From NCBI GenBank assembly GCA_003427395.1, contig BFEA01000235.1, positions 812,637 through 836,747 of the forward strand: DNA of 24,111 nucleotides, in the 5' to 3' direction. The notes beneath the pieces are model-generated. The model was not told where the DNA came from. It made no database searches and saw only the letters and a list, made by a program, of their open reading frames with translations. The stretch comes from Chara braunii (taxonomy: Eukaryota > Streptophyta > Charophyceae > Charales > Characeae). The position numbers and the translations under genes are program-made. Below are positions 22,420 to 24,111 of this stretch, in pieces. The first letter of the stretch is position 1; each line of letters opens with the position of its first letter.

Positions 22420-22510
22420 TTTTTTTTTTTTTTTTTTTCCCCTAAGGGCGATGGCCTTGAGGTATTATCTTTGGACTAACCAGCCCAGGTAAATTCAATG
22501 TTGTGTTGCA
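22420..22510 (-). mobile_element. SINE body fragment with A tail
   Basis: A T run (22420-22438), CCCCTAAGGGCGATGGCCTT, GAGGTATTATCTTTGGACTA, ACCAGCCCAGGTAAATTCAA. This links the GATGGCC...CAGCCCAGG body to an A tail on the minus strand. The head may be the piece at 22868-22925, some 360 bases away. Confidence 0.65.
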
Positions 22511-22597
22511 GACATTGTTGTACAGCCGGCACTGGGGCATAATAAATTAAGCATCCCGTATTTCTTCGTAGTTCCAAAACAAAGCAAGGGCTACACC

Positions 22598-22690
22598 TTT
22601 TTTTTTTTTTTTTTTTTAAGGCTAAGCCCAACCAATTCAATTACCTGTTGAATCTGGACTGGATGGCCTTTCAGGCCTTTTTTTTATTGT
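22598..22690 (-). mobile_element. Poly(A)-tailed short retroelement
   Basis: Antisense of 14262-14357: a T run, AAGGCTAAGCCCAACCAATT, CAATTACCTGTTGAATCTGG, ACTGGATGGCCTTTCAGGCC. It lies between the SINE body at 22420 and the SINE head at 22868. Confidence 0.7.
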
Positions 22691-22867
22691 CATTATAGTA
22701 TTTCACGTATACCTATTCTGATTATTATCTTAAAACATTTTATTACAGAGAAGGCCAAGTGCGGAAGGCTTTCAATAGCAATGTTTACATAGCAGTCTTC
22801 TGCTACAGTGGGGTTGTCCTGCCCTGCCTTGAGAAGCGAGCCCCGCCATCATCGCACACTGGCAGGC
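22691..22867. other. No feature recognised
   Basis: Short ordinary stretch; no repeat from this window matches. Confidence 0.5.
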
Positions 22868-22925
22868 TGCAAGTAAATTCGGGTTAGAACTACTCTGTAT
22901 TTCAAAAGTTCACGGGTGTAGGTGT
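22868..22925 (-). mobile_element. SINE head fragment
   Basis: CTGCAAGTAAATTCGGGTTA, GAACTACTCTGTATTTCAAA and AGTTCACGGGTGTAGGTGTC resemble the antisense tRNA-like head (CTGTATTTCAACAG, GGGTGTACC). The B box is poor. Confidence 0.5.
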
Positions 22926-23076
22926 CATTCACAGAACGGACCGGCCACGTACAGGTAACTGAGAAGCTAGGCTACCAGCCAGGCCGCCACCCTATTTTCC
23001 CGGGCTGTTCGGCTGTGCAAGGACCAGGGAAGGTCGCAGCCGAAAAAAAAAGAAAAAAAAAGGAGCATGTTCTACA

Positions 23077-23113
23077 GGAGCGAGGTCCCACTAGCAGAAG
23101 GATCGGATAGAAC
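23077..23113. repeat. Family A solo left end
   Basis: GAGCGAGGTCCCACTAGCAG, AAGGATCGGATAGAACG is a left arm with no right arm. Confidence 0.65.
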
Positions 23114-23489
23114 GGCCATTGGGCGACAGGCCAGATGCCGTCCGATCTCAAATATCGTGTGATCTTCAAAATGAGCGATTTATGGATTTTCCATCTTGTA
23201 TTTCTTGTATTTTACTATTCATAGAAAATGCGGAGACCTCTTCTGCGATTGGTTGTCACGGCCGTATAAAGTGCAGTTTCCTCTATCCGACGGGAGTATG
23301 CTCGACCCGGTGCATCGACGGGGTCGACCACAAGCCTTGGGATCGAAGGAAAGAAACGGAAACAGATGCAGCAAGCGGACTACAATTGCGTTGACGGTTA
23401 GCAAGATGCAGCTGTCAGCGGCGCAGTTCATGGATGCAGGACGTAACCATTACTGACCAGGCACTTAGTAGGGATCGGGTCCTGGTCGC
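23114..23489. other. No gene recognised
   Basis: Balanced composition; overlapping frames of 70-91 codons exist on both strands but show no domain or repeat match. Confidence 0.5.
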
Positions 23490-24111
23490 GTACTTGCACT
23501 TAAGGACTGCACATATCCGAGAAATTGGCACCATGCATCCCTCCTGCGCGGTACGGTTTGTATCTGGCCAGCACGTCTTAGGGCATACTGAAGTTAGATT
23601 TTTTTACATATTTTTGGATGGAACTGCCGCCAGATACATCCACGCATGGCCGTGAATGCGTTCAGATACATTTGAGGTACTTGTAGTGTGAGTGCTCACT
23701 TAGACATGCTGTACTGCACATATCTAAGAAATTGGCACCGTGCATCCGTCCTGCGCAGTAGGGGTTGTATCTGGCCAGCACGTCTTAGGGCATACTCACA
23801 CTACAACTTTTTTACATATTTTTTTTGGATGGAATGGCGGCCAGATACATCCAGGCACGGCCGTGGATGCCTTCAGATACATTTGAGATACTCGTAGTGT
23901 GAGTACTCACTTAGACATGCTGTACTGCGCATATTCGAGAAATTGGCACCATGCATCCGTCCTGCGCAGTACGGGTTGTATCTGGCCAGCACGTCTTAGG
24001 GCATACTCATACTACAACTTTTTTACATATTTTTGGATGGAATTGCGGCCAGATACATCCAGGCATGACCGTGAATGCCTTCAGATACATTTGAGATACT
24101 CGTAGTGTGAG
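23490..24111. repeat. 211-bp tandem array running off the window
   Basis: Three units: the first diverged (from about 23490), the second from 23700, the third from 23911 (period 211) and still going at 24111. Each has GAAATTGGCACC, TGCATCC, TCCTGCGC, GTATCTGGCCAGCACGTCTT, AGGGCATACT, TTTTTTACATATTTTT, CCAGATACATCCA and CAGATACATTTGAG. AGGGCATACTCACACTAC and GTAGTGTGAGT within each unit are family F-type inverted ends, so the array appears to contain a MITE in every unit. Confidence 0.93.

Overview
This window looks like a piece of eukaryotic nuclear DNA made almost entirely of repeats, with no intact protein-coding gene that I can defend. Open reading frames are short, mostly run through homopolymers (long Phe or Lys runs), and many are the two strands of the same palindromic repeat. 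U6 spliceosomal RNA-like sequences keep the plant/green-lineage form of the core (ACAGAGA, then AGC and a GGCCCC stretch). With poly(A)-tailed retroelements, tRNA-derived SINEs, a degraded LINE and many MITE-like foldbacks, this suggests a large, repeat-rich genome, perhaps a plant or streptophyte alga. That placement is an inference, not shown directly.

Assembly state matters here. Two exact 38-bp Nextera mate-pair junction adapters are embedded at 95-132 and 6612-6649. Bases 1-95 are an exact copy of 5080-5174, as expected if a circularised fragment running 133-5174 (about 5.0 kb) was read through its junction. Bases 1-132 are therefore an artefact, and contiguity across 6612-6649 is doubtful. 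There is also a 3-base N gap at 12197-12199.

Family labels used below are mine. A: foldbacks of about 150-170 bp, ends GGGSCNAGGTCCCACT, with GCAAAGAGGATTGG and CTGAATCTGGACGTG arms. B: about 100-bp foldbacks with the same ends but a different interior (GATCAACGGTCAGAATCTCT). C: 109-bp foldbacks with CCTTCTTCCCCC ends flanked by TA. D: ends TTAAACCACCAGTAC. E: arms of GAAACGAAAACGAAACGAG. F: ends GGGCATACTCACACTAG. G: ends GGGCCTCGCTCCACTAC. T: a conserved block of about 95 bp that abuts TA-dinucleotide tracts. SINE: tRNA-like A and B boxes, a body containing a GATATCATCAT...CTGACCGGCCC core (written on the antisense strand), and an A tail.

Layout: 1-132 artefact; 133-2089 a SINE, a GTACACGCCC minisatellite and low-complexity DNA; 2090-4914 TIR elements and tandem arrays; 5080-6611 family D, C, U6 and T repeats; 6650-8550 family T, C, B and A elements and an interrupted SINE; 8750-10145 retroelement ends, an unassigned A/C-rich block, a SINE and a 95-bp array; 10500-12880 the densest nesting, with G, SINE, A, F and B elements and four U6-like pieces; 13000-18060 many family A and B foldbacks plus a SINE cut by two different foldbacks; 18100-22930 LINE and SINE remnants and family D, E, F and A copies; 23490 to the end a 211-bp tandem array that leaves the window.

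No gene circuit is present. The organising theme is transposon nesting: family A inside U6 and inside two SINEs, family B and F inside one U6 copy, and families C and E inside one SINE. Where I could read it, family A, B, F and H elements are flanked by 3-bp target duplications (TTA, TAA, ATA, TCA, CCG), as in PIF/Harbinger-type MITEs, and family C by TA, as in Tc1/mariner/Stowaway-type MITEs.
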